Assembly: GCA_949316235.1 (NCBI GenBank)
Contig: OX438758.1
Coordinates: forward strand, 14,045,731-14,109,730
Source: Oegoconia quadripuncta
Lineage: Eukaryota; Arthropoda; Insecta; Lepidoptera; Autostichidae
Direction: 5' to 3'
DNA: 64,000 nt
Shown: positions 18,060 to 29,825 of the stretch, in pieces
Numbering within the stretch: the first letter of the stretch is position 1
How the letters are laid out: each line of letters opens with the position of its first letter
Program-made: the position numbers and the translations under genes
Notes under the pieces: generated by a model
What the model saw: the letters and a program-made list of their open reading frames with translations, nothing else
Told to the model about the DNA's origin: nothing
The model's database searches: none

Positions 18060-18345
18060 TTTTTTTAATGAATAAATATCCATGGCATACATGTTTGGTG
18101 TAGTGCTTAGAAACTCAGCTGCTATACCAAAAGGTCGCGGGTACGAATCCTGCAAGGGGCACATATTTGTATGATGATTACAGCCATGTGTACCCGAGTT
18201 TTGAATGTTCTTCATTTATATACGTATTTATTTACAAAAAAAAATGTATTGTGTGTATCAACTATCTGGTATCCAAAATTCAAGCCTAGTTGCTGGCGCT
18301 GTGTGTATGTGCAGACATATTTATATTATACAAAGCGCTATCTAG
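18060..18345 (+). mobile_element. SINE family B copy
   Basis: Contains 'aaaggtcgcgggtacgaatcc' like B-box sequence, the body 'gtgtacccgagttttgaatg' and the tail 'atccaaaattcaagcctagttgc'. Confidence 0.75.
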
Positions 18346-18600
18346 TTCCACACTAAGCAACTAGGCTTGTATTATTACATGGTTTTCTTTTGGAATAAAA
18401 GCATGTAAACATCCGTTACTCGGGTACACATGTTCATATTTATCAATACATTGTAATGTCATATTATACGGCTACAATATCGAAAATATGAAGCAATAAA
18501 AACAAATTTACAAATCTACTTAACTTTTTCTTAATAAATAAATATTCTTGGACATATACACAGCGCCGTCTAGTTCCACACAAGCAACTAGGCTTTATTT
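18346..18600 (-). mobile_element. SINE family B fragments, reverse
   Basis: Two reverse 3' pieces ('agttccacactaagcaacta' near 18345 and again at 18570) flank a head-side piece ending near 18445. A stretch around 18455-18500 repeats 17990-18040, so the area was partly duplicated. Confidence 0.6.
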
Positions 18601-18616
18601 ATACATAAATACATCT

Positions 18617-18951
18617 AAACCGCCTCCGTGGCTCAATGTAAACAACGTTGGGTTTACGATTCGGAGGTCGCGGGTTCGATCTCCAGCGGGGTACATGTTT
18701 AAGTACTCGGTTTGGTTGGTGGTAGGGCATTTTAAATGTCCGCCTGGCTAACTACCACCATCTTATCTAAATCTGCCGCCAAGCAACAATGTTAATAGCA
18801 TTGTTGTGTTCCGGTTGTCAGAGATAAGATAACCAGTCCTCCAAATGTGTTGGGGCTTCCGGGTCAGTACGCTTCCACCTTCGACCTCATCTTCACTTAA
18901 CATCAGGTGTGATTGAGGTCAAGTACCAACCCGTTGTACATAAAAAAAAAT
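18617..18951 (+). mobile_element. SINE family A, near full length
   Basis: Reference-quality copy. Head 'accgcctccgtggctcaatg', B-box-like 'GGTTCGATCTCC', body with 'gtactcggtttggttggtgg' and 'caatgttaatagcattgttg', then 'catcttcacttaacatcagg' and a poly-A tail. About 330 bp. Confidence 0.9.
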
Positions 18952-18954
18952 TAT

Positions 18955-19085
18955 ATGTATGCATGTAAACATCCGTTACTCGGGTTGTGTTCGTATTCAT
19001 CAAACAAACATATTTATCTCCCTGTGGGATTCGAATCCGCGACCTTTCGACCGCGAAACACTGCACCAAAGAGGTCGTCAAACAG
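18955..19085 (-). mobile_element. SINE family B 5' part, reverse
   Basis: Reverse head with 'gggattcgaatccgcgacct' and 'accaaagaggtcgtc'. It abuts the poly-A tail of the family A copy. Confidence 0.7.
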
Positions 19086-19169
19086 GAAATGTCAATGTCA
19101 TCGGGCGGCATGTATTACTAACATAACTAGGTAATTGAACTTTAAAAAATTTTGGAAATAACTTCATCG

Positions 19170-19265
19170 ATTTTAGCTATGTTTGGAACACCCAAATACT
19201 ATTGTTTGGGATATCTCTGACCACCCCATTTGGGATAAAGGTCTTGATGTTATGTATGTATGTAC
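19170..19265 (-). repeat. Repeat family C end fragment
   Basis: 'gaacacccaaatactattg' and 'ggatatctctgaccacccca' match reversed ends of the copies at 34.4, 41.4 and 49.6 kb. Confidence 0.65.
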
Positions 19266-20240
19266 CTATATTTCTATAACTACCATTTCAATTATCAACT
19301 TTCAAACGAAAGAGAACTTTTAGTGATTCATCATTCTTTTCAACTTTTAGGAAGGGAATTTAGGATTACGGAATAATAAAATTCATGCGCATTGCCACCT
19401 TATTCACACTGCAAACGTCTGTAGTGTCGCAATGTCACCGGCAATGTCTGACACTAGGCGTCAGGAAACAAATAAGCCGTGATTTATATGATAAACAACG
19501 TTACGAATGCGAATATATGACGGATACGGAGACAAATTAGACAAACGCGTGACACGTTTAAGCTGACACCAGCTACTTTTCCAGCTTCTTTATTACGACG
19601 GGTGTTGTGTTTGTCGGCATCGGCATTGTGTGTGTTTGTCCAATCTTTGTCCGTGTTAAACCTGCATGGTTTCTATTTTCGTTTTACTTTATTCTTTTTC
19701 TAATAGAACACCCTGTCATTTATTAAGAAGTATATTTTAAATATTTTTTGATATTCTTTTGCCGTGTCTCCTTGTGTACACATTAAATGTCACTGCTTAC
19801 CACACTCTGTGATTTCTTTTCTTTTAGCGAATCAGAGGAGAAATAGAAGTCCGGATATATATAGATATAGAAGATTGCAAATTGTGATAAACATAAAGTA
19901 AAAATATAATATTCACCTTATTACAGGAACACACAAAAACAACATACGTAAAAAAGGACAAAATACACACTCAAATAAATACTACCTACCTATACAAATA
20001 TTTTTCTTAATCTTTAGATTGAATAACTAAAATTAACACAACTAACTAACCTACTACTATTTTATACTACTACTTTCTGAATTGTATGAATGTTACATCA
20101 ATTTCCAACATTTTTTTTTTGATTATACAGACTATTTATAGTCTAGTTAAGGCATCAGTCTCCCACAATTCTGTTGATGTGTGACACATTCGTCTTGTAT
20201 ACTATTTTGTACCTATGTAATTGCGGAGAGAATAAATGTT
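19266..20240. other. Unassigned intergenic DNA
   Basis: Nothing recognised; AT-rich with a few homopolymer runs. Confidence 0.4.
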
Positions 20241-20399
20241 ATATTTGTCGGAGATTGGTGTCCGGGATGGTGCCAGTCGCGTGGTAAAGAGTAGCTCGGG
20301 CAATGGCGATATTATTGCAAGCTACTATAGGCGAATAGACAACGTATTCACATTCGCTGATCAAGAAACCTGGGATGCTTACTGGTGAATAGTAAACAT

Positions 20400-20770
20400 T
20401 TGCACGCCCCTCATGCCATACAACTTGGCCCTCGCGTGCACTCTGTGGAACTCAGCCGGACCTAGTATTCAATTCCTCCTTGCTCAAATCCCCTGATCAA
20501 CTTCTTATTAACTAACTACTCACCGGATTCTTCCACGCGTCGGTAATAGTAGGTAATCAGAATCACTTACAGTCGTTGATGTGTTCAGTAGAGCTCCGAC
20601 TCTTTTGAAGGCTGGTAGCAAAGTCCCTCTCATTTTCGATGTGCAGACCTAATGTTACTGTTAACGTCGTCACCGCGCCATTTGCGGCGATACCCGCGCC
20701 ACCAAGTTTAGTTCCCATAGCAAACCGTGTATTATGATAGTCAGCTTACCGTTCGAATAATGAATTCTAT
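20400..20770. repeat. Dispersed repeat D, copy 1
   Basis: 'caacttcttatta', 'cggattcttccacgcgtcgg', 'gtgcagacctaa' and 'caccgcgccatttt/gc' recur in the same order at 27890-28120. Its class is unknown. It may be the 3' part of a retroelement. Confidence 0.65.
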
Positions 20771-21750
20771 CGCTAATTTATCGCTATCTACATTATTCAT
20801 TAACTGATCTCAGCAATGCGTGGTCCGATTTGAGTTCTGTTTTTTTTATATATTAAAGACTAACGCCCGGAACAGTTTATTAGCTAAGTTTGATGAAAGT
20901 CGTTCAGGCCGTTTCCCGGATATTTAGCATTTAAGAAAGTTGTTTGATGTATTTAGATGATATCCTTTCGGAGGCTTGCTAAATTCATAATAATTCATAA
21001 TTCATATATTTATTGCATTACACATGTCATAGTTACAATACATAGGTAAGTACTAACATACACATGTAACCTTGTCAGGCATGGCAATATGGAGGAAAGG
21101 GATATTTATGTTAATAATGTTGTTTCAATTACCAATAGTTATAATTTTTATGAAGCTACATAAATGTATGTTGTAAGTTTAAAGAAAGTGCTCCAATTCC
21201 ACAGTCAATCAACAATAAACAAAAAATAACAAATTAAAAGTACGCCCTGTCCTATTTCAACGAATATAATAAGATGTCAATAATATTAATAATGTCATGC
21301 ATAAATCCATTTTAGAATGTCAATTAAATTAATAATATCATGCGTAGGTAACTTTCCTCTATGTGTCTATTTCTATGTATGCAATTTTATCTTTAATTAA
21401 TTTGAGAATTATTAATATTATAATTTTAAAACATCTTCCTGTTAGCTGAAAGGTGTCCTATCCAAAAAGTCGGATTTTATGTCATTGGTATTATCATGGT
21501 TCTTTTAACAAACTCTTTCCCTCGTCGCATAAAATGCAGGGGTTGGTTATTTTATAGGAATATTGAAAAAAGAGCAATTCGAATCTATTCAGTTTCCATT
21601 AGTGGTATTCCGGAGGATTCTATTTGGTACAGTTGCCGTTATAATTATGCATACAGGTCTTATTTACATGATCAAGAGTAACAAGCTGCCCTCAATTCTC
21701 TGAAATAATCTTTTGGAGTAGGTGGTTAATTTAAATGACTATGGATTATT
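20771..21750. other. Unassigned intergenic DNA
   Basis: Includes a short duplication around 21265-21350 ('atgtcaataatattaataat' and a diverged second copy). No gene is recognised. Confidence 0.4.
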
Positions 21751-21754
21751 ATTT

Positions 21755-21900
21755 ATTTTTTTTATATGAGAGGGCGGCAAACGAGCATGCGGGTCACCTG
21801 ATGGAAAGCAATCACCGCCGCCCATGGACACACCAAAAGGGTCACAGATGCGTTGCCGGCCGTTGAGGAAGGTGTAGGCTCGTTTCTTGAAGGTTCCATT
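21755..21900 (-). mobile_element. LINE-tail fragment of a common moth family
   Basis: 'tatatgagagggcggcaaacg' and 'catgcgggtcacctgatgg' equal the reverse of 40745-40800. The piece reads as the 3' end of a retroelement in reverse. Confidence 0.6.
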
Positions 21901-22089
21901 TCATACTAACTTTATGAATGCAACAGTTTGTTTGACTGTCTGTTCAGCTTTGACACCTAAACTGCTGAACCACTCGTATTACAATAACAACAACATAAAG
22001 TGTATGAAATCAATTATGCAAAATGAAAAAAAATCAGCTTTTTACAAAAAAAGTTAAAAATTAAAGCAAAAAGAAAACCACTGAAATAG

Positions 22090-22345
22090 CCTGGGACACA
22101 TTTTCTCCACGATATGGTAGGTAGAAAAAGGGCCCAAAACAGTGGCAGCGTAACCTCACTGTATAGAAATGTTAATATGCTGCGCGAAGTAGCTGCCAGC
22201 TCTTTAGTCACTAGAGAGAATAAGCACGAAAAATCGTCGCGCTCCCGACTCCACGCGCCTAAGGTCTCCACACCAATCAATGGGCACAAATACGTAACCA
22301 GTGATGCTACCATGAGTTTTGTCACTGTCATTCGCACCGGCAACG
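22090..22345 (-). pseudogene. Decayed LINE C-terminal fragment
   Basis: On - the translation 'YLCPLIGVETLGAWSRERDDF' resembles the 'VGVETLGPWG' tail found on + at 44.1 kb. The rest is degenerate. Low certainty. Confidence 0.4.
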
Positions 22346-23040
22346 AACAGCACGTGTACTCAGACTTGCGTATTAGCGTCGCTTGGAGTTCTCAGTAAGT
22401 CGCAGCCAGGACCGCACAGCTTGAAGTTTCTTGGAGATGGGACTGAGCAACGATAAACAACAATCTTGGAGTTTCTTAGGTTTCTTTTCAAAGGAAGACT
22501 GTATGTAAATTCTGAACGCCTATAGTAGCTTCAGAAAACTATTAAGTGTTTTAGCTAAGAAAATAAGAAAGATAGGTTTGATAGAGAGGTAGCCTGGGAC
22601 CAGAATATAGGCTACTTTCATTCTGAAAAGTCAAAGATAGTAATTAAAAGGAAAGCTAGTAACTTTTACAATCAGGTTGGATGCCACCATTAATCAACCG
22701 TGTATGAATAACTATGATACCCGACTGTACCACCCTTTGCTTGATGTTTGTTTTATTTAGTAACCCCCTCCGGCCTATTAAGTATTCTATGTAAGGCCTA
22801 GGGTTATTTATTACATGTCAGATAAAATTGCCTATCCAAAATTTGAATTGTGTGGTAGATTAATTGCTAGGTTTGGCCAACGGTGCCAAGGGGTTAATAC
22901 AAGACATACAAATACTACTTCTTACCCCAAACGTATAAATTCTCCGTTCTGTCATAGGTGCAAATAAGGAGTTCGTAAATGAACATTCAAATACAATCAT
23001 CCGAAGAACTGTGGTTCGAAAGATCGCAGTACCGATACTC
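22346..23040. other. Unassigned intergenic DNA
   Basis: Nothing recognised. Confidence 0.35.
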
Positions 23041-23042
23041 TG

Positions 23043-23682
23043 TTGATCGACATATTGATAGATAGATAAAGCATTTATTTACGCCACAGCGTTCACACAA
23101 CTACACAATTTTTAAATTACAAAGAAATATACATACAAATAAAAATAAAGAATAGAAAATACAAAGAGCGAGTGAGTGCCGCAGTAGCACAAATGGGTTA
23201 TAACTCAGTGTGGCACATCACTCAAAGAGCGAAACAACCAGTGTTTCAGTTACAACCCCTACAAGTACGAGTGAATAAAAGTACGCGCATGTTCCTGTCT
23301 GCGTGTACATTTGTGGTCAATCGCGAGTGAAAAGTGTCCTTTGTTGATACAGCTAGTGTTGAGTAGTAATTATGATAACTAGTTAAATAAATGATAATGA
23401 TGTGACAAAAGGAAAAAGAGAAGTGCATAGGAAGTTTCACTACAGGTAACGCTTTGGAATTCCAATTTTTTGTTTTTCCATTAAATGTGCCCTAAGGTGT
23501 TTTTTGAACAAGCTTAATGATCCGATATGCCAGTGGTATATTATTCCAGCACTTCGTTGCCTGGTAGCGGAAAGAGCCAGCAAATGCGACGGTCTTGTGG
23601 TTATGAAACGTCAGACATGATTTAATCGGCCGCATCTGGTACCTAGCATGGAACGATGAAAATTTCAATTTGTTTATTGCTT
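23043..23682 (-). pseudogene. LINE 3' part with GATA-type tail, reverse
   Basis: A 'gatagatagataaagc' tail is at 23048, followed by a 3' UTR shared with 45600-45795 ('gagcgag...gccgcagtagcac', 'actcagtgtggcacatcact'). On -, 23480-23640 gives 'NHKTVAFAGSFRYQATKCWNN' and similar, the C-terminus of a reverse transcriptase. 5'-truncated. Confidence 0.7.
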
Positions 23683-23897
23683 GTGCGATTAACCATACAG
23701 CGACAGAATACTTCTACAGCGAACGCTAGTCCGAAAGAACTCCCCGTTAAGTTGAACATGTTCAACCTAAAAGCTTTAACCTTCTGAACCTAACCAGCAG
23801 TGTCGGGATGCGCCGACTCATCTTGGTCCGTCGCTACACACGCTCACGCTCTAGCTTTCGTCGAAGAAGTAATATGTCGCTGTATGGTCTATCGCAC
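23683..23897. mobile_element. MITE with about 45-bp terminal inverted repeats
   Basis: Left end GTGCGATTAACCATACAG and the reverse complement of the right end GTGCGATAGACCATACAG match. The match continues through 'cgaca..attacttct' into 'gctag'. About 215 bp, no coding capacity. Confidence 0.75.
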
Positions 23898-24804
23898 TTA
23901 ATTTTAATGAAGTTAATTGACCCGGGTTATGTAAATACCTAATTAATTTTATTTATTCATTTCTCCTAAAAAAAAATCCTAGCCAGGAATCGAACCCATT
24001 CATTTTGTAAAAAAAACACATACACTGTATTATTACACCATTCGATAGGGTCGCTAATAAGGAACGAATTCTGGGAAGTATGTCATACGGCAATATAATG
24101 AGTTTTTAAATAAAAAAAATCGGTAAATTAGGTTAGTGACATAGAAGTTATTGGCATAGGTAGTTCAAATATTTTTTTCGAAACCATCATCGATTAAAGC
24201 TTTGTGTTATTTGACGCGTTTCTAGCCTCTTCCACATAATTACGTCATTAAATTAAAAAATCTATATTATACATTACCTCTGCCTTTTCTATCGGTCTTA
24301 ACCAAAATATTTGAACCAGTATAAATGATTTGGCTCTTTATTGACAAAAGGAACCTGTCAAATATTCCGAGACGTGCCGATCAAAAACATCGCTTCCCAC
24401 TCAAAGTATTTGTGGCATCTCCATAAAACAGGGAAAATATTTCAACTCTGACGGCCCCTTCGAATTCCGTTAGTTTCTGGGTAACCAAAGGTAAAATGCT
24501 TTCACTGTAAATAAGCAGACGCGGATCGAGATCCTTAAGCCGTCTTATCTATCAAAAAGATTTCAATAGAAAATATTTTGTTGGATATTGTGGGTATACT
24601 TTAAGGGTTAACTATTGGTAACCAGTTTTCGTACAAATTAAATAATCGACCAAATCTAAAATGAAGTCGGTAAAAATATGCAATATTATCTGTATTTTTG
24701 TAATAACAGTGATTGATTACTAGTTTCCGTGCATGTAGAGATGTGTTTGACCGCGTCGTGTACGTACCTATGTGTTTGTGTGTGTGTACAGATGAAATGT
24801 TATA
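23898..24804. other. Unassigned intergenic DNA
   Basis: Nothing recognised apart from short TG runs near 24770. Confidence 0.35.
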
Positions 24805-25540
24805 TACAGGGTGAAATTGAATTAGTGTAATTCCTGTTTACTGGTGACTCCACTCCTGATCACGAACAACTTTCCCCAAGGAACCATAGTCGAATTCGAT
24901 AAAAAAATTTTAGGTTACCCCATACAAAGTAAACCATTCTGAAACCACCTTCAGTATGGAAAAACCAAAATTTTTCGGCTGAATTCGGCTATGGTTCCTA
25001 GTTGAAAGTTATTCTTAACCAGGAGGGACGTCACCAGCCGAAAATTGTTGGGCTTCCGTACTAAAGGAAGTTTCAGCAAGATTTACTTTGATATTTTTTT
25101 AAACGAAGTCGACTATAGTTCCTTGGGGAAAGTTTTTTTTTTTTTTTATGCACAACGGGTTGCTACTTGACCTCAATCACACCTGATGTTAAGTGAAGAT
25201 GAGGTCGAAGGTGGAAGCGTACGGACCCGGAAACCCCAACATATTTGGGGGACTGGTTATCTTATTTCTGACAACCGGAACACAACAATGCTATTAACAT
25301 GGCTGCTTGGCGGCAGATTTAGATAAGATGGTGGTAGCTAGCCAGGCGGACATTTAAAATGCCCTACCACCAACCAAACCGAGTACTTAAACATGTACCC
25401 CGCTGGGGATCGAACCCGCGACCTCCGAATCGTAAACACAATGTTGTTTACATTGAGCCACGGAGGCGGTTAAAGTTGTTCGTAATCAAGAGTGCCGTCA
25501 CCAGTTAATGGGAATTACACGAATACAAATTCACCCTGTA
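24805..25540. mobile_element. Inverted-repeat DNA element, right arm split by a SINE
   Basis: The left arm starts TACAGGGTGAAATTGAATTA and the right arm is its inverted match ending CACCCTGTA at 25540. Shared blocks include GTGTAATTCC, ACTGGTGAC, CGAACAACTTTCCCCAAGGAA and ATAGTCGA. The right arm is broken between 25135 and 25475 by a reverse SINE A. Flanking TA or TATA could be the target duplication. No transposase is present. Confidence 0.85.
25136..25474 (-). mobile_element. SINE family A, full length, nested
   Basis: Reverse copy from a poly-T run to 'cacggaggcggtt'. AAAGTT occurs on both sides as target-site duplication. Restoring one copy rejoins the right arm of the surrounding element, which proves the insertion order. 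Confidence 0.9.
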
Positions 25541-27505
25541 TAGATAGAATGTACCCTGGATTAAGATATAAGATTATTTTTATCCCGATTACGTGAGTGT
25601 TTCCCGCGGGATAAACAAATTAAATATTTCAGCGATAAAATTAATCCACGCAGGCGATGCATATAAATTTAAACCTATTTCAATCACACCAACTAGACTA
25701 GACCGTAGCAATTTTATATTATATTTCTTTTACTTTTGGTCGGTTATACTTTGTATGAAATCTAGTTAGGTACTACCGTATACCCAATTAAAATAATGTA
25801 AAACATTAGGTCTTACTTATGAAATTGTATGAAGAATTTCATTAAGACTGTTTTCTCCATACAAACATTTTTGTTTTTTTTTTTTGGGAACGGCAATACT
25901 AAATTTAGCTAAACTTTGTGTGTATTATCGGATAACATTAAGTTAAGTATAGGCAGCGTTAATTTTTAAAAGTAACCGCTTTATAAAAGTTTCAGCGAAT
26001 CTAAGAAATGATTATGGGAAGCACATGAAAAGAGCTCTGTTCAAATTTTTTTATTATGTGATTTAGCCCAGAAATTAAAAAATATTTCATGTGAAACCTT
26101 GAAATAATATTCCATTTTCCAAATAAAAAACAAATTTCGATATAGCTTTGAAAATCGCAGGAATTGATACATATGTTTAACGAAGAAATAAAAGTCCAAA
26201 AGGTAAAGACCCAATATTTTACTCCTTGATTCAGTGGGCCATAATGAACTAACTAATCTGTCTGTCAAACTTATGATTGGAAAATGAATCGGCAGGCTTT
26301 GTCTAGAATTTGAGTGAGTGAGTTTTTTGTCTGCGAATTGAAAAGCGAACGACCCAAAAGTCGCACCTCAGCACTCTTAAACTAATTTGATGCTCTATTT
26401 TCTTTAATAGCCTGCATAAATACTTCGTTCAAAACAACTCCAGGGCTACTTCCGTAGTTCTGAGCAAACTACAGCGAAAGATAAGGAATGATTTAAATTA
26501 AACTGCTGAAGTGCACTCCGCGTCGCGCGAAAGCTCTTTTTATTTCACACTTTTAATAAATATGCTTCATCTTTTGAATAAATTTAAACGTTTTTTAAAA
26601 TTAGATGCTGGAAGTTTTAAAAAGGAAACAGTTTTCTTTTTTTTTTAATTTTAGTTTATTTTTAGGGTAGAGCGTCAGGCAAGGGCAGATCCAGTCTAGC
26701 CTTCTGGGTAGTCATATGTTTGTATGAGGGCCCAATCGTCACACTAACTACACTTTTTTTTGAATATATGAGATAAATTATTTTTGTTTCACCATCATCA
26801 TATTTTTTTAGTTAATTTTCGATAACTCATTTCATTTTCGAGATATCATTATTTTAGGGCCGAAACCGGGTGTGAGGTGTGTCACGATCGTAGTAAGTGG
26901 AAGTCTGTGGTCTCTGCCTACGCCTACGGGAAATAGTCGTGACTTTATCTATGTATGTATGAAACGACCACATTTTCACAATTTTGGATTTTCAAAAATA
27001 CTGTTACTACTGTTTTTTCCAATTTTTTTTTTGTATTTCGTAGCCCTCATCAAGACGCGTCTTTGGACATTCCAATCAACTACGTTGTCCTAATACTAGG
27101 GCGATGTCGCACGTTCGCTGAAAATCGGGGCTATACCAAAGCGATAAAAGAACATTTTCAATGTTAAATGCAATATAAAGGATTAAAAAGGCATTACAAC
27201 ACTCGCCTGCGTCTCGCTTCATAAAATAGCGCTCGTAATGCAATTGCATATAACCTATAAGTACTTATAATAAAACATAATATCCATCGTAATCTTCGAA
27301 GCTCCTTAAAATAAGTAATTTGGATTCCAGCCACTCATGAAGAAAGATCTGCAAGTCGACTCCAAAACAAATCACAGACCGGCAACATTAATAGGATAAG
27401 AACCAGGCGAATTAACAAAAGCTTACGTAATCTTTTCGCCAACAATTTAGTTTAATTGTGACTTGTGTCTTGGTTTTACCATAAGCCATAAACATCCCAC
27501 AGCAG
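25541..27505. other. Unassigned intergenic DNA
   Basis: Nothing recognised over about 2 kb; short open frames are not supported. A stretch 'gtcacgatcgtagtaagtgg...cctacgcctacggg' near 26880 recurs at 54700 ('gtcaggatcgtagcaagtgg'), likely a retroelement 3' fragment. Confidence 0.4.
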
Positions 27506-27509
27506 GACA

Positions 27510-27822
27510 TATACACAACGGGTTAACACTTGACCTCAATCACACCTGATGTTAAGTGAAGATGAGGCCGAAGGTGGTAGCGTACTGACCCGGAAACCTC
27601 ATCTTATTTGGGGGACTGGCTATCTTATCTCTGACAAACGGAACACAACGCTATTAACATTGCTGCTTGGCGGCAGATTTAAATAAGATGGTGGTAGCTA
27701 GCCATGGACATTTAATATACCATCAACCAAACCGAGTACTAAATATGTACCCCGCTGGGGATCGAACCCGCGACCTCCGAAACGTAAACCCAATGTTGTT
27801 TACATTGAGCCACGGCGGCGGT
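27510..27822 (-). mobile_element. SINE family A, diverged reverse copy
   Basis: Runs from 'acacaacgggttaacacttg' to 'gccacggcggcggtt'. It has several small deletions; the B box 'ggggatcgaacccgcg' is kept. Confidence 0.85.
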
Positions 27823-27884
27823 TTATTATAACTTTAAATTTATTAAAAGAAATCGGATGCAATCTGTGAGATTCAGTCGGAGTA

Positions 27885-28125
27885 GTCTACATTCCCTCCT
27901 GCTCAAATTCCATGACCAACTTCTTATTAAGTAACGACTCATCGGATTCTTCCAAGCGTCGGTGATAATAAGTAATCAAAGTCACTCACGCTCGTTGATG
28001 TGCTAAGTGGTGAACCGTCGCATTTGTGGTTGGTAGCAATATGAATATTCATTGTCGACGTGCAGACCTAACAGTACCTACTGTAAAACGCCACCGCGCC
28101 ATTTTTGGCACTTGTAAAAAACTAA
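27885..28125. repeat. Dispersed repeat D, copy 2
   Basis: Same order of blocks as 20400-20770. The similarity breaks at a MITE (28126) and short related stretches resume near 28530 and 29000 ('gtaatttatcgctatctg'). Confidence 0.65.
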
Positions 28126-28419
28126 GGCCTGTATTAATAAACCAATCTCAATACAAGTTTTGAGGCTGTATCAACCGAGATGTGTTTTAAACAATTGACG
28201 CTATCTCAAGATTCGTGCTAATTTATAAAGCAATCTTGAGGTCTACTCAGCTGAGATCACTTCTCAAGTACTCGCCTCAGCGGCGAATGAATGATAGTCT
28301 ATACGCGCACCTGCAAGCACGTGCTTTTCAGTACAAGTTCGGTTTATTAATCAACACGTTTACTTGAGCCCGGTAACAAGACTGTTCTCAATCTTGAGAA
28401 TGGTTTATTAATACGGGCC
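28126..28419. mobile_element. MITE, 26-bp inverted ends GGCC(T/C)GTATTAATAAACCA
   Basis: Ends 28126-28151 and 28394-28419 are inverted copies with two mismatches. It is inserted in repeat D. CTA on both sides is a possible 3-bp target duplication, as in PIF/Harbinger-like MITEs. Confidence 0.8.
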
Positions 28420-29325
28420 CTAGAGTCTCATGGCACCTATGAGTTCCAACTTTTTTACACAATAACATTGATGTACGAGCCCCGTGAATCGAGCGTTCGT
28501 ATAAATCCGTGAGCGATACAACTTCACTTTTTGTAGCAAACCGTAGATAGAGTACTATACTAAACATTAGCATAACCAGATACATATTTAATCATAGTAC
28601 TATTCTGATAATAATACAATATATATACAAAACTGCTGACACAAATAATATAAACGCATGCACATACCCTTTTAAGATAAATATTTTGTACTTTCCTTTA
28701 AAATTTAGATTACTAATATTGTTTTATCGTATTTTTCTCCATACACTGTAAACACAACGAATGGCAGACGCGTCATACCAAGTCGGCCATTTTTGAGAGA
28801 CAGTGGTACTATCCTCCCGCAATACAGTATTTTTACTAGTGCGGAGGTTAGTTTGTCATTGTTTTTCACTGCTAATAAGTGATAATTGCTAATAATAATT
28901 ATAATAATTAACCTAAACAAATGTTGTAAATTAGTCTGTGCAAAAACAATATTTGTATTTGTATTTGTATTTGTAGATCATGATAGTCATACAATAATCT
29001 AAATTATAAATTTTGTCGGTAATTTATCGCTATCTGCGAGATATTCATTGAGCTTACAATAAAAGTATATGAAACTACATACGAGATATACATTTTTCTA
29101 TCTACTGCAAGGCTAAAATACCACCGAATGGCATATTTCACTGTCTCATCGGACGTGTTGGAACTCGCCTGGGGAATATGAATAGTGAATACATCACCCT
29201 ACAAGGTACTGGATGAGCCATGGGAAAGTTACTTTTATATAGCAGAATAATGCCATGCAAACCTTTTAGGATCTAACACGCGCCCGCGCAAGCCTTCCCC
29301 TTCTTCTAGTCTTCTTTCGTTCATC
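28420..29325. other. Unassigned DNA with (TTTGTA)n
   Basis: A short TTTGTA tandem run is near 28950-28973. Otherwise only scattered similarity to repeat D is seen. Confidence 0.4.
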
Positions 29326-29329
29326 CTCT

Positions 29330-29825
29330 CGACTTATTTTAACGGTTTAGTTAGATAAATTGATTGTATGACGTGAAGAAAGGTAGTGGCGTAGTAATCA
29401 ACCCGTCTCTTCCCGTGGGTGTCATAAATGGCGACTAAGGGACTTTCCACTGTCACGTGTGCAGTATGATTTCGAAAGCGGACCGTGGATGATGTTTCAG
29501 GCATGAAACTTTCACCTCGATCGTGCATTTTCTCACCTCAGCAAATTCCATAGTACCACGCTTTTCATTCACTCATACATAATTAGTTCACGTTCGCCCA
29601 TCATACAGTAAACACACATACTGTTAGCATTTTTATAAATAAATCAAGTAATTATTATCATTTATCTTTGTTCCTGCATCATCATATCAGCATCATCTAT
29701 CAAGCTGTATGAATCGAGCAAGGGATCATACAGTTGTAGAACACCCAAACGCTAATGTTTGGGATATCTCTGACCACCCCATTTGGGATAAAGGTTGTGA
29801 TATTATGTTATGTATGTATGTCATA
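29330..29825 (-). repeat. Repeat family C, fragmented reverse copy
   Basis: 'aacccgtctcttcccgtggg', 'ggcgactaagggactttcca' and, at 29740-29800, 'gaacacccaaacgctaatg' with 'ggatatctctgaccacccca'. Confidence 0.6.

Noticed and set aside
22014..22343. 109-residue open frame on -
   Set aside because: Only the first half resembles a LINE tail; the second half is low-complexity hydrophobic translation of AT-rich DNA.
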